Below, one piece after another: positions 6,725 through 13,850 of a stretch of 13,902 nt of DNA. Source of the stretch: an uncultured Prevotellaceae bacterium (lineage in GTDB: Bacteria > Bacteroidota > Bacteroidia > Bacteroidales > Bacteroidaceae); contig CAMKTM010000044.1 of NCBI GenBank assembly GCA_946415695.1, positions 1 through 13,902 on the forward strand, read 5' to 3'. The number at the start of each line of letters is the position of its first letter. The stretch's first letter is position 1. Below the pieces are notes generated by a model. That model was not told where the DNA came from and did not search any database. It saw nothing but the letters and a program-made list of their open reading frames with translations. The translations under genes were made by a program, and so were the position numbers.

Positions 6725-6853
6725 ACCATTGAACATTGAACATTGACCATTCTTCTCATTGAACATTGAACATTGACCATTGACCATTTGGCTACGCCCG
6801 AAGCCACGAGATAATGTTCAATGGTCTATAAAAAAAATGGTCAATGGTCAATG
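6722..6853. repeat. CATTGAA/CATTGAC heptamers in nested inverted arms after purD
   Basis: Heptamers such as CATTGAA and CATTGAC fill 6725-6789, and their reverse complements fill 6813-6853. Two long perfect inverted matches exist: 6722-6737 with 6813-6828 (16 bp, starting at the purD TAG stop) and 6771-6789 with 6835-6853 (19 bp). A central hairpin has arms 6789-6793 and 6802-6806. The two long pairings cross rather than nest cleanly, so they may be alternatives. The region could form strong RNA structure and end purD transcription. Confidence 0.85.
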
Positions 6854-6863
6854 GTCAAAAACG

Positions 6864-6923
6864 AGGCACGCTCTTATTGCCAACGAGGCACGCTCTTATT
6901 GGAATAAAGGCACGCTCTTATTG
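6864..6923 (+). repeat. 22-bp tandem repeat, three copies
   Basis: The 16-base word AGGCACGCTCTTATTG occurs exactly at 6864-6879, 6886-6901 and 6908-6923, a constant 22-bp spacing with variable 6-base linkers. It lies in the 289-bp gap between purD and the membrane protein gene. The remainder of the gap (6924-7013) shows no gene or recognisable signal. Confidence 0.9.
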
Positions 6924-7013
6924 AAATAAGGCCACAGGGAGTTGTCCAAGGCGAGGCATGGAATCCGCTTGAACCTTGTACGAAGGATTGCGAATTGGCA
7001 ATAGCGAAATAAC

Positions 7014-7958
7014 GTGAGACAGAACCGGCTCCAGAACAGAGTGGCAGGAAGCGAACTGACACTTCCTTTCTGCATAATCGTGGCAGTCGCCCTTTGGTGG
7101 CTGCCGAAGCGCGATTTCCCTCTTCCTCACGTTTTGGGGCTTGCGCTCTGCTTGCTGACCACCTGCATTATCCTGGAGACCAATGCCCGACAGCACATTA
7201 TTCGCATCCGCACCCGCATGATGTCGTGCGTCTGGCTTGTGCTTGCGTCAAGTCTGGAGTTCATGCATCCATTGGACAAGCCAATTGTCGCCGCAGCCTT
7301 TCTGAGCGTCGCCTATTATTTGCTTTTCCGCTGCTACCAGCGTCACCGCGCACAGTTGGACGTCTTTCATGTCTTTCTGATGCTCAGCCTGGGCAGTTTC
7401 TTTGCTCCCGTCATGCTGCCAATGGCCATTCCCTTTTTCCTGTACATCGCCATATTCCTGCGTTCCCTGACGCGGAAGGCTTTCTGGGCAGGCATGCTCG
7501 GCCTCATAGTGCCTTACTGGTGCTATGCCGTTTGGAGTTTCGTTATGAAAGACATGGAAAGCTTTGTTGCAAGACTGACCGAGATGGCCCAAGTCGAGAT
7601 GCCCAGCATGGAGGCCGTCCGTTCGCTGCCTATCGTCTGGCAAGTCTCCGCCGCAATTGTGGGCTTGCTCAGCATCGTGAGCATCGTGCATTATCTCCGC
7701 ACAAACTACGACGACAAGATACGCGTGCGCATGATACTATATATATATGTAACGCAGACATTGCTCCTGATGGCATTCCTCGTCGCTCAGCCCATGCATT
7801 ACCCGACGACGATGGCCTTGCTCATCGCCAGCGCTTGCCCCCTCATGGCGCACTACTTCTCGCTCACAGGCAATTGGCTAAGCACCGCCTTCTTCCTGCT
7901 TTCCCTGCTGCTCACAGCCGGCATGGCATTCCTGAACCTCTTCCCCTTCACCATTTAG
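7014..7958 (+). CDS. Polytopic inner-membrane protein, function unknown
   Basis: I do not recognise a functional family. The 314-residue protein is strongly hydrophobic, with about ten predicted membrane segments, roughly at residues 16-31, 39-57, 68-84, 91-105, 118-148 (two), 154-175, 205-226, 240-258, 263-285 and 289-310. Short basic loops such as RIRTRM and RCYQRHR suggest cytoplasmic faces. No catalytic motif stands out. The start is GTG at 7014: a TAG stop lies in frame at 7002-7004 and no ATG lies between. It stands apart from purD across a repeat-filled gap, so it probably has its own promoter, which I could not identify. It converges on the FAS1 gene. Confidence 0.7.
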   Translation: MRQNRLQNRVAGSELTLPFCIIVAVALWWLPKRDFPLPHVLGLALCLLTTCIILETNARQHIIRIRTRMMSCVWLVLASSLEFMHPLDKPIVAAAFLSVAYYLLFRCYQRHRAQLDVFHVFLMLSLGSFFAPVMLPMAIPFFLYIAIFLRSLTRKAFWAGMLGLIVPYWCYAVWSFVMKDMESFVARLTEMAQVEMPSMEAVRSLPIVWQVSAAIVGLLSIVSIVHYLRTNYDDKIRVRMILYIYVTQTLLLMAFLVAQPMHYPTTMALLIASACPLMAHYFSLTGNWLSTAFFLLSLLLTAGMAFLNLFPFTI

Positions 7959-8000
7959 CCTGACCCCCTTCCCTACCCTTCCCCATCTATGGAAAAGAGC

Positions 8001-8021
8001 TTCCTCCCTATAGCGGAGGAA
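8001..8021. terminator. Hairpin between convergent genes
   Basis: TTCCTCC (8001-8007) pairs perfectly with GGAGGAA (8015-8021) around a 7-base loop, 43 bp after the membrane protein stop. No T-run follows on the plus strand, so a terminator role is only plausible. The C-rich stretch just before it (7964-7986) may be a decayed family-B element. Confidence 0.3.
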
Positions 8022-8033
8022 TTAGAGGGAATC

Positions 8034-8209
8034 CTCATAACCTCATAACCTCTTAACCTTATAACCTCTTAACCTTATAACCTCATAACCTTTTAACCTC
8101 ATAACCTTATAACCTCATAACCTCATAACCTTATAACCTCTTAACCTTATAACCTCATAACCTTTTAACCTCATAACCTTATAACCTCATAACCTCATAA
8201 CCTTTTACC
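8034..8209. repeat. Octamer array CTYWTAAC with a 72-bp higher-order duplication
   Basis: Twenty-one contiguous 8-bp units run from 8034 to 8201 without slippage, plus a degenerate 22nd. Only two positions vary, giving four unit types: CTCATAAC, CTCTTAAC, CTTATAAC and CTTTTAAC. Units 4-12 (8058-8129) and 13-21 (8130-8201) have the identical order of types, so a 72-bp block is exactly duplicated. The array fills the gap between the convergent genes, and its last unit provides the stop codon of the FAS1 lipoprotein gene. Confidence 0.95.
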
Positions 8210-10388
8210 AGATGTCCTCTGACTCCTCAGGGTTGTCATAGACTTCCTTGGCGACGTATTCGAAGTAGTCCATGTAGAACTCCTTGTCCTTGTCGTCGAG
8301 CACAGACTTGAAGCGGATGTAGTAGTTCTGGTAGGGCTGAAGGTAGGCGTTAACCAGGATGCGTCGCGACATGTAATGGTAAGTTCGGGCAGACAACGCG
8401 CTGCTTCCCATCTGGTTGGTCCAGGAGTTGGGAGCCTTCATAAAGCCCTTCGTGCGCATCACCTTCGTCACTTGGTCGTTATATTCCTCGTCGTCGGTAT
8501 CTTCTTCCCAACCTACATTCGACGGTGTTACGCCACTGGGCTGCCTCATTTCCAGACCGCCGAGCCTGAGGTCGAGAGGAATACCTACGGCAGGCATCCA
8601 ATTGGGGTCGGTGCCAAAATACACTTGAGCCATGGAACGGACATACGAGCCTGTTGCCACGCCGAAACGAATCTCGTATTGTCCGGCACGAGGCACGGGA
8701 GGCAACTGCATCATAAAGTCGTACTGACCAATAATGTTGAACTCGTCGCCCTGAAGGTTGTGATAGCTCGACAGATAGCCTTGCAGGTAGTAGAAGTCCG
8801 TACCTTCGCGTATCTGTATGTTCTTTATATACGGATAGTTCGTGGGGATGCCCCTGACGTTGGTAGCACCGTAGTTATAGAAAGCACGTTGCGAACGTAT
8901 GTCGTTGTTCATCAGTTCGGGCATCATGCATCCGGCGTCAATGCGGATGCGTTGGCCTCCCATCTGGTTGCAGACGTTTTCCGTGCAGACAAGCAACTGG
9001 TTCAGCGGATAAACGACGGCATTGGAAATGTTGCTTGCATCTGTTCCCGCCTCAGTGTTGTTCAGGACGCGAATGCCCTGGTTCTCTTCGGGAGTCGTGG
9101 CCATGCCTTTTAAGTGTGGGAATCTCCCGCTCTCGTGGTAATCGTTCACGTTTTCGCGTGTCACGCCGAACTCACCGCGTCCGTTTCTAAGCTTCGGGAA
9201 GCGGTTCAGGTAGATGCCGCCGCTTTCAAGACTCTCGTAGGTCTTCAGCAAACGGGGAATGCCCATGGTCTGGTAATAGTCCATAACGGGGATGGTGCGC
9301 CTTGAAGGAGTTGACACATAATTATACCCCAGTTCGTTGTAATGTATCACCAGTTTCTCGCGCCCAATGCGTTGCGGTAGCAAGTGGTAAGTGACAAACT
9401 GGTTCAGCACATTCTTCTCGTTGGTGTAGTCGGTGTCGTAAAGCGTTCCCTCTACATGGTCGAAGAGTCCGGAGGATTGCAGGAAGTCGCAAACATCCTG
9501 AACGGTTATCTCCGTCGCTTTCTTTCCAAATTTGTCTTCCCAGAAACGGTCTGTCTCAGCAAAAAGCGTGTAGCCATAGTAGCGATGCTCGGGGATGGTG
9601 CCCACCTGTCCCACCGAGGAATGCCTGCGCAGGTCCTTTACGTCTCCTTTCAGGAAAAGATGCTCCCATGTCTCGTCGCGATAGGCATTGAGCGTATCTT
9701 CCAAATGGCAAGCCATGAGCAGGCGCGACATCACGCTGTAGCCGCTCTGCGGTTGAGAAGACCAGAGGCGCAGGAAGTCGCCAAGTCGTCCATCGCTCGG
9801 CGCTATCACACTCTCGACCTGATGCACATAACCATTGATAAGGACGATTCCCCTGTTGTTCCTCGAGACAGGAGCCACACCATCAATGATGATGCTGTCC
9901 GGGTCGTTAGTACCGTAGAAGACGCGCAACTTGCGGTTGTTCATGTTTGCCAGGGTGAACTCGTGCTCGTGGGTAGGGAAGTCAGAGACATCGAAGGCAT
10001 ACTGGTCGCCGCTGTCCAAAATGCTGTTGAAGACTATCACCCTTTCGATACTGTCGAGGGTGCTCTGCTCCTTAAAGCCATTCCAAGAGGGCTCCGTGAT
10101 GATGCCTTTCCTGCAAAGGGAGTCAAGATACTCCTGCACAGCCTGGTTCGTCGGGGCAAACACCGTATAGTGGCCGCGTGCAGAAAGCAACTGCTTCAAG
10201 GTGGTTTCTGAATAAGGACTCACTGGCATCTTGCCTAACAAGCGAACATACTCGCTGTAGTAGTCCTTATCTTCCAGATATTGCGAAATGGTCTTGCTTT
10301 CAAAAACATACCTTGCAGATGTGTCTATTTGCTCCGTGCAACCTGCCAAAGCAATCAACAATGTCGCTGCCAAAAAGAATCTCTTCAT
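8205..10388 (-). CDS. FAS1 (fasciclin) domain lipoprotein
   Basis: The 727-residue protein begins with a lipoprotein signal; the lipobox LAGC puts the lipidated cysteine at residue 17, so it is exported and membrane-anchored, probably facing outward as many Bacteroidota lipoproteins do. A first FAS1 domain spans about residues 34-196 (YTVFAPTNQAVQEYL, then INGYVHQVESVI). A divergent second FAS1 covers about 203-475. The C-terminal 250 residues look beta-rich and resemble the region that follows FAS1 in related Bacteroidales lipoproteins. FAS1 domains mediate adhesion or ligand binding; the ligand here is unknown. Such genes often sit beside SusC/SusD pairs, but none is visible here. A -7 box lies about 123 bp upstream. 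The TAA stop falls in the last unit of the octamer array. Confidence 0.85.
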   Translation of the reverse strand: MKRFFLAATLLIALAGCTEQIDTSARYVFESKTISQYLEDKDYYSEYVRLLGKMPVSPYSETTLKQLLSARGHYTVFAPTNQAVQEYLDSLCRKGIITEPSWNGFKEQSTLDSIERVIVFNSILDSGDQYAFDVSDFPTHEHEFTLANMNNRKLRVFYGTNDPDSIIIDGVAPVSRNNRGIVLINGYVHQVESVIAPSDGRLGDFLRLWSSQPQSGYSVMSRLLMACHLEDTLNAYRDETWEHLFLKGDVKDLRRHSSVGQVGTIPEHRYYGYTLFAETDRFWEDKFGKKATEITVQDVCDFLQSSGLFDHVEGTLYDTDYTNEKNVLNQFVTYHLLPQRIGREKLVIHYNELGYNYVSTPSRRTIPVMDYYQTMGIPRLLKTYESLESGGIYLNRFPKLRNGRGEFGVTRENVNDYHESGRFPHLKGMATTPEENQGIRVLNNTEAGTDASNISNAVVYPLNQLLVCTENVCNQMGGQRIRIDAGCMMPELMNNDIRSQRAFYNYGATNVRGIPTNYPYIKNIQIREGTDFYYLQGYLSSYHNLQGDEFNIIGQYDFMMQLPPVPRAGQYEIRFGVATGSYVRSMAQVYFGTDPNWMPAVGIPLDLRLGGLEMRQPSGVTPSNVGWEEDTDDEEYNDQVTKVMRTKGFMKAPNSWTNQMGSSALSARTYHYMSRRILVNAYLQPYQNYYIRFKSVLDDKDKEFYMDYFEYVAKEVYDNPEESEDIW

Positions 10389-10510
10389 TTGAAAAATAAT
10401 AATGTCAAAAAGCCTACGACAAGGCTATTCAGGTTAATAAGTCAGTTAGTTGTTGTCTTGAGTCGTTGGTTTTTTGGTTTTTGAGGTACCAACGCACAAC
10501 GTTTCGAGTA

Positions 10511-10518
10511 CAAATATA
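10511..10518 (-). promoter_or_regulatory. -7 promoter box for the FAS1 lipoprotein gene
   Basis: Read on the minus strand, TATATTTG fits TAnnTTTG. Transcription would start near 10505, giving a leader of about 115-120 nt with a 7-bp hairpin (10464-10470 with 10488-10494). No -33 element at the right spacing is seen, and the region is AT-rich, so a chance match is possible. The rest of the 228-bp divergent gap holds only the opposing promoter. Confidence 0.45.
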
Positions 10519-10603
10519 TATTTTTTTATAATATGTTGTATGCTTTGCTCTTATCAAATATACTTTATTCCATGAAATCTGAACATGTTTGAGAAAAAAA
10601 ACG

Positions 10604-10611
10604 TATCTTTG
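10604..10611 (+). promoter_or_regulatory. -7 promoter box overlapping the glycosyltransferase start
   Basis: TATCTTTG lies inside a 12-mer (10602-10613) identical to that in the cysE promoter. The box ends only five bases before the ATG at 10617, so transcription would begin at or next to the start codon and give a leaderless mRNA. A -33 TTTG at normal spacing is not seen; the nearest (10588-10591) is too close. Confidence 0.55.
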
Positions 10612-10616
10612 CAGGC

Positions 10617-11729
10617 ATGAAACCCTTTCTCGTAGATATTCCGGTGCTGATTCTGTTCTTCAATAGGCCAGAACAGTTGAGCCAGGTCTTTGCAGAGGTT
10701 CGCAAGGCCCGCCCTTCGCGCTTGTTCCTCTATCAGGACGGGCCACGCAGCGAGGCGGACAAGCCAGGCATCCTTGCCTGCCGCAAAGTGGTGGCAAACA
10801 TCGATTGGGAATGTCAAGTCGAAACACTCTTTCAGGAGAAGAACTACGGCTGCGACCCTTCGGAATACATCTCGCAGAAATGGGCTTTCAGCCATGTCGA
10901 TAAATGTGTCGTGCTCGAGGACGACGACGTGCCAGCCGTCAGCTTCTTCACCTTCTGCAAAGAGATGCTCGAACGCTACGAACACGACGAACGCATCACG
11001 ATGATAAGCGGCTTCAACGTGGAGGAACAGACAGCCGACGCAGAGGGCGACTACTTCTTCACCACAAACTTCAGCATCTGGGGATGGGCCTCGTGGCGGC
11101 GCGTGATTGACCAATGGGACGAACACTATACATGGCTCGACGACCCGACGTGCGTCCGCCAACTTGAAGAACTGATACGCGAACGCGGCTATCGCGACGA
11201 CTTCCTGCCCATGTGCCGAAAGCATCGTGAGCAAGGCAAAGCGTTCTACGAGACCATCTTCTGGTCGCATCTGCTCCTGAGCAACGGCCTTGCCATCGTG
11301 CCCCGCAGGAACATGATAAACAACCTCGGCGCCACTGCCGACAGCACGCACTTCGGAGGCTCACTCCAGACAATGCCTCGCGGCTACCGTCGCATCTTCA
11401 CGATGAAACGCTACGAGCTGCCCTTTGAAGTGAAGAGCGAAGAACGAAGAGTGAAGAATGAAAGTAACAAACAGGGGGCAGAAGGAAACTCTGATTCTTC
11501 ACTCTTCAGTCTTAACTCTTCACCTCTCCATCATCCTCCCTACGTCGTGGAGCACGTCGCATACAGGCACCGCGTCTATCGCATAATGGGATGGATGAAT
11601 CCGATGGTAAAAGTAAGCCGCTCCATCGAGGAATTGTGCCTTAACTTGCGCTACGGGAACTTCCGCTACATACTCAAATCCCTTTGCAACCGCATCAACA
11701 AGTGGATGGGAAAGGAAAAATACGCTTGA
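10617..11729 (+). CDS. GT-A-fold glycosyltransferase (GNT-I / nucleotide-diphospho-sugar transferase type)
   Basis: The protein (370 aa) is likely to add a sugar from a nucleotide donor to a surface glycan on the cytoplasmic face. It opens with PVLILFFNRPEQ, typical of this family. LYQDGP (residues 38-43) follows, then an EDDD acidic cluster (101-104) that would bind the metal-nucleotide. SIWGWASWRR and NNLGATADSTHF are further family-like segments. Residues about 272-303 (EERRVKNES, then SSLFSLNSS) are encoded by inverted heptamer repeats and interrupt the C-terminal region. The ATG at 10617 is the only sensible start and lies right after a -7 box. The gene is 23 bp upstream of the next glycosyltransferase and probably heads that operon. 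Donor and acceptor sugars cannot be told from sequence. Confidence 0.82.
   Translation: MKPFLVDIPVLILFFNRPEQLSQVFAEVRKARPSRLFLYQDGPRSEADKPGILACRKVVANIDWECQVETLFQEKNYGCDPSEYISQKWAFSHVDKCVVLEDDDVPAVSFFTFCKEMLERYEHDERITMISGFNVEEQTADAEGDYFFTTNFSIWGWASWRRVIDQWDEHYTWLDDPTCVRQLEELIRERGYRDDFLPMCRKHREQGKAFYETIFWSHLLLSNGLAIVPRRNMINNLGATADSTHFGGSLQTMPRGYRRIFTMKRYELPFEVKSEERRVKNESNKQGAEGNSDSSLFSLNSSPLHHPPYVVEHVAYRHRVYRIMGWMNPMVKVSRSIEELCLNLRYGNFRYILKSLCNRINKWMGKEKYA
11430..11523. repeat. Inverted heptamer arms inside the first glycosyltransferase gene
   Basis: The left arm (11430-11464) has five units: GTGAAGA, GCGAAGA, ACGAAGA, GTGAAGA, ATGAAAG. The right arm (11496-11523) has four reverse-oriented units: TCTTCAC, TCTTCAG, TCTTAAC, TCTTCAC. 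The arms are about 85% complementary over 32 positions, with a 31-base spacer containing CAGGGGGCAG. Everything is read in frame. The third left unit has C where the intergenic array has T, turning a would-be TGA into CGA (Arg277). Confidence 0.85.
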
Positions 11730-11752
11730 CGATGGCCAACACCCAATGATTC

Positions 11753-12931
11753 ATGATTAAAGTCCTGCTTATAAGCACCAGCGAATGCAGCGGCGGCGGA
11801 GCCATCGCGGCGCGGCGTCTCATGGATGCCCTTACGCAAAGCGGCGTAAAGGCAAAGCTTATGGTGCGCGACAAGCAAAGCGATGCCACGGCGGTCGTCA
11901 AGGTGGGAAACAAGTTGACGAAACTCATGGAGCGCATCGCCATCCTGCCCCGTTGCGGCTTCAGCCTTTCCCGACTCTGGCAGGCAGACATTGCCAACGT
12001 CGGCATCGACATCACCAGCACCGAAGCGTTCAAGGAGGCGGACGTCATCCATCTGCATTGGGTCAACCAAGGAATGCTTTCTCTCGGTGAATTGAGCAAA
12101 ATCTTGAGCAGCGGCAAGCGCATCGTCTGGACGTTGCACGACGAATGGCCTTATCTTGGTGTCTGCCATTATCGTGGAGAATGCCAGGAGGAAGAGTGTC
12201 GGCACTGCCCTATCCTTTGCGGCTCCCTTCCTTATAATATATACAAACATAAGCAAGCGATGTACCGACGTTGGCATCCGACCTTCGTGGGGTGCAGCCA
12301 GTGGATTACCGACGAGGCCCGGAAAGCTTTGCCTTCGGAGCGAGTGGAGCACATCAACAACTGCATTCCCTCCGGCCTTTTCCATCCAGCCGACATGCAG
12401 CAGGCACGCAAGGCCCTCGCACTGCCGCAGGATAAGCGCCTGCTTCTCTTCTGTAGCCAAAAGGTGACGGACGAGCGCAAAGGTATCGCTTTCCTTGTCG
12501 AAGCCTTGCAACGGCTCACGAAAGACAACCTGAGCCTCATCATCGTGGGCAAAGATTCGGAGCAGATTCCCTTGCCTGATGGCATCGGAGCTTTCCGCTT
12601 CGGTTCCGTTGGTGAGCAGATGATGCCGCAACTTTACAATGCGGCCGACGTCTTCCTCACGCCCAGTCTGCAGGACAACTTGCCCAACACCATAGCTGAA
12701 GCCATGAGTTGCGGCACGCCATGTGTCGGCTTCAACGTAGGGGGCATACCCGAGATGATTGACCACCTGGAGAACGGCTATGTGGCACGTTACCGCGATG
12801 CTGCCGACCTGGCAGAAGGCATCCGCTATGTCCTTAGCCACAATCTTCGCCGAGCCGCCCATGCCAAAGCCGCCGAAGCCTACTGCGAGACACGCATCGC
12901 ACAAGAATACATCAAGCTATACTCGTTATAA
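11753..12931 (+). CDS. Family 4 glycosyltransferase (GT-B fold)
   Basis: The retaining GT4 enzyme (392 aa) probably extends a capsule, exopolysaccharide or O-antigen-like glycan in the cytoplasm. The N-terminal domain has SGGGAIAARRL near the start and WTLHDEWPYLG, followed by a Cys cluster (C138, C144, C149, C152) in a segment ending RHCP that may bind metal. The C-terminal domain has KGIAFLVEAL, SLIIVGK, ADVFLTPSLQDNLPNTIAEAMSCGTPCV (E316 in the EX7E region) and GGIPEMI, which bind the nucleotide sugar. No repeat insertion is present, in contrast to the gene before it. The start ATG is 23 bp after the preceding stop, so they are probably co-transcribed. Confidence 0.92.
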   Translation: MIKVLLISTSECSGGGAIAARRLMDALTQSGVKAKLMVRDKQSDATAVVKVGNKLTKLMERIAILPRCGFSLSRLWQADIANVGIDITSTEAFKEADVIHLHWVNQGMLSLGELSKILSSGKRIVWTLHDEWPYLGVCHYRGECQEEECRHCPILCGSLPYNIYKHKQAMYRRWHPTFVGCSQWITDEARKALPSERVEHINNCIPSGLFHPADMQQARKALALPQDKRLLLFCSQKVTDERKGIAFLVEALQRLTKDNLSLIIVGKDSEQIPLPDGIGAFRFGSVGEQMMPQLYNAADVFLTPSLQDNLPNTIAEAMSCGTPCVGFNVGGIPEMIDHLENGYVARYRDAADLAEGIRYVLSHNLRRAAHAKAAEAYCETRIAQEYIKLYSL

Positions 12932-12973
12932 CGATATAACTGAAGGACTAAAGAATTATCAGACAGACAGACC

Positions 12974-13753
12974 ATGAAGCCTCTCTTCACCATAGCAACC
13001 GTCACCTATAATGCAGAAGCGACCCTTGAGCGGACGCTTCGTAGTGTTGCCTCGCAGGACTATGCCCGCATCGAGCACCTCATCATCGACGGCTGCTCCA
13101 CGGACCACACACTTTCCCTCGTTCAGCGCTATGTTGAGGAGAACCAGGCACGCCATAACATTCGCCTCATCTGCGAGCCGGACAACGGGCTTTACGACGC
13201 GATGAACAAGGCATTGCTCAGTGCAACAGGCGACTACATTGTCTTCCTCAACGCCGGCGACAGCCTGCACAGTCCAGGCACCATCTCTGCCCTTGCCAAA
13301 GAGGCGGAGTGGGTGAAGGGAGGGTATCGGCATCCAGCCATCCTTTTTGGCGACACGCACATTGTTGATGCCGACGGCAACTTCCTTCGCCGCCGCAGGC
13401 TCACGCCGCCGGAAGTGCTTACGCCCGGCACTTTCAGCAACGGCATGCGCGTCTGCCACCAGTCGTTCTACGTCCGCACAGACTTGGCGAAGCAGGAACT
13501 CTACAACCTTCGCTATCGTTATTCTGCCGACTTCGACTGGTGCATCCGCCTCATCCGTCGCGCCACAAAGCTTCGTCTGCGAATCGTCAACACACATCTT
13601 GTGCTGACGGACTACCTCAATGAAGGAATGACGACGCGCAACCATCAGGCCTCGCTCAAGGAGCGGTTCTCCATCATGGTGCATTACTATGGCTGGCCCA
13701 CGACGGTCTTCAAGCACTTCTGGTTCGTCGCCAGAGCAATTATTAAAAGATAG
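12974..13753 (+). CDS. Family 2 glycosyltransferase (GT-A fold)
   Basis: The inverting GT2 enzyme (259 aa) likely acts in the same surface-glycan pathway as the two genes before it. The nucleotide-binding segment TIATVTYNAEATLERTL is at residues 6-22, the IIDGCSTDHT stretch (D39, D44) at 37-46, DNGLYDAMNKAL at 70-81, and the DxD equivalent NAGD at 93-96. HQSFYVR and ADFDWCIRL match the acceptor-side region of WcaA/WcaE-like enzymes. No membrane segment is clear; a short hydrophobic/basic C-terminus may associate with the membrane. It starts 42 bp after the GT4 gene. Its TAG stop is the outer edge of an inverted family-B pair. Confidence 0.92.
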   Translation: MKPLFTIATVTYNAEATLERTLRSVASQDYARIEHLIIDGCSTDHTLSLVQRYVEENQARHNIRLICEPDNGLYDAMNKALLSATGDYIVFLNAGDSLHSPGTISALAKEAEWVKGGYRHPAILFGDTHIVDADGNFLRRRRLTPPEVLTPGTFSNGMRVCHQSFYVRTDLAKQELYNLRYRYSADFDWCIRLIRRATKLRLRIVNTHLVLTDYLNEGMTTRNHQASLKERFSIMVHYYGWPTTVFKHFWFVARAIIKR

Positions 13754-13850
13754 ACCCCCCAACCCCCTTTAGGGGGAGGAAGGGTCGCAAAGAATAGAGA
13801 TAAAAGAAAAGAACAATAAAACTCCCCCTAAAGGGGGGCGGGGGGGCTAT
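13750..13850. repeat. Inverted pair of family-B elements between two genes
   Basis: Positions 13750-13779 and 13821-13850 match as inverted arms at 26 of 30 positions, separated by 41 AT-rich bases. Each arm is itself a small palindrome (CCCCCTTTAGGGGG at 13763-13776; CCCCCTAAAGGGGG at 13824-13837). The left arm begins on the stop codon of the GT2 gene; the right arm ends on the first two bases of the rnhB start. A G6-C-G7 run lies at 13833-13846. It probably folds into a strong terminator-like hairpin. Confidence 0.9.

Noticed and set aside
5426..6787. 453-codon open frame on the minus strand opposite purD
   Set aside because: It is the antisense shadow of a clearly conserved gene; its translation is unlike any family I know and includes reverse-read repeats.
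8034..8209. Regular array that could be taken for CRISPR
   Set aside because: Units are 8 bp and directly contiguous with no spacers, and no cas genes are in the window.
8205..10388. Part of a polysaccharide utilisation locus
   Set aside because: No SusC, SusD, glycoside hydrolase or regulator gene is visible beside it within the window.
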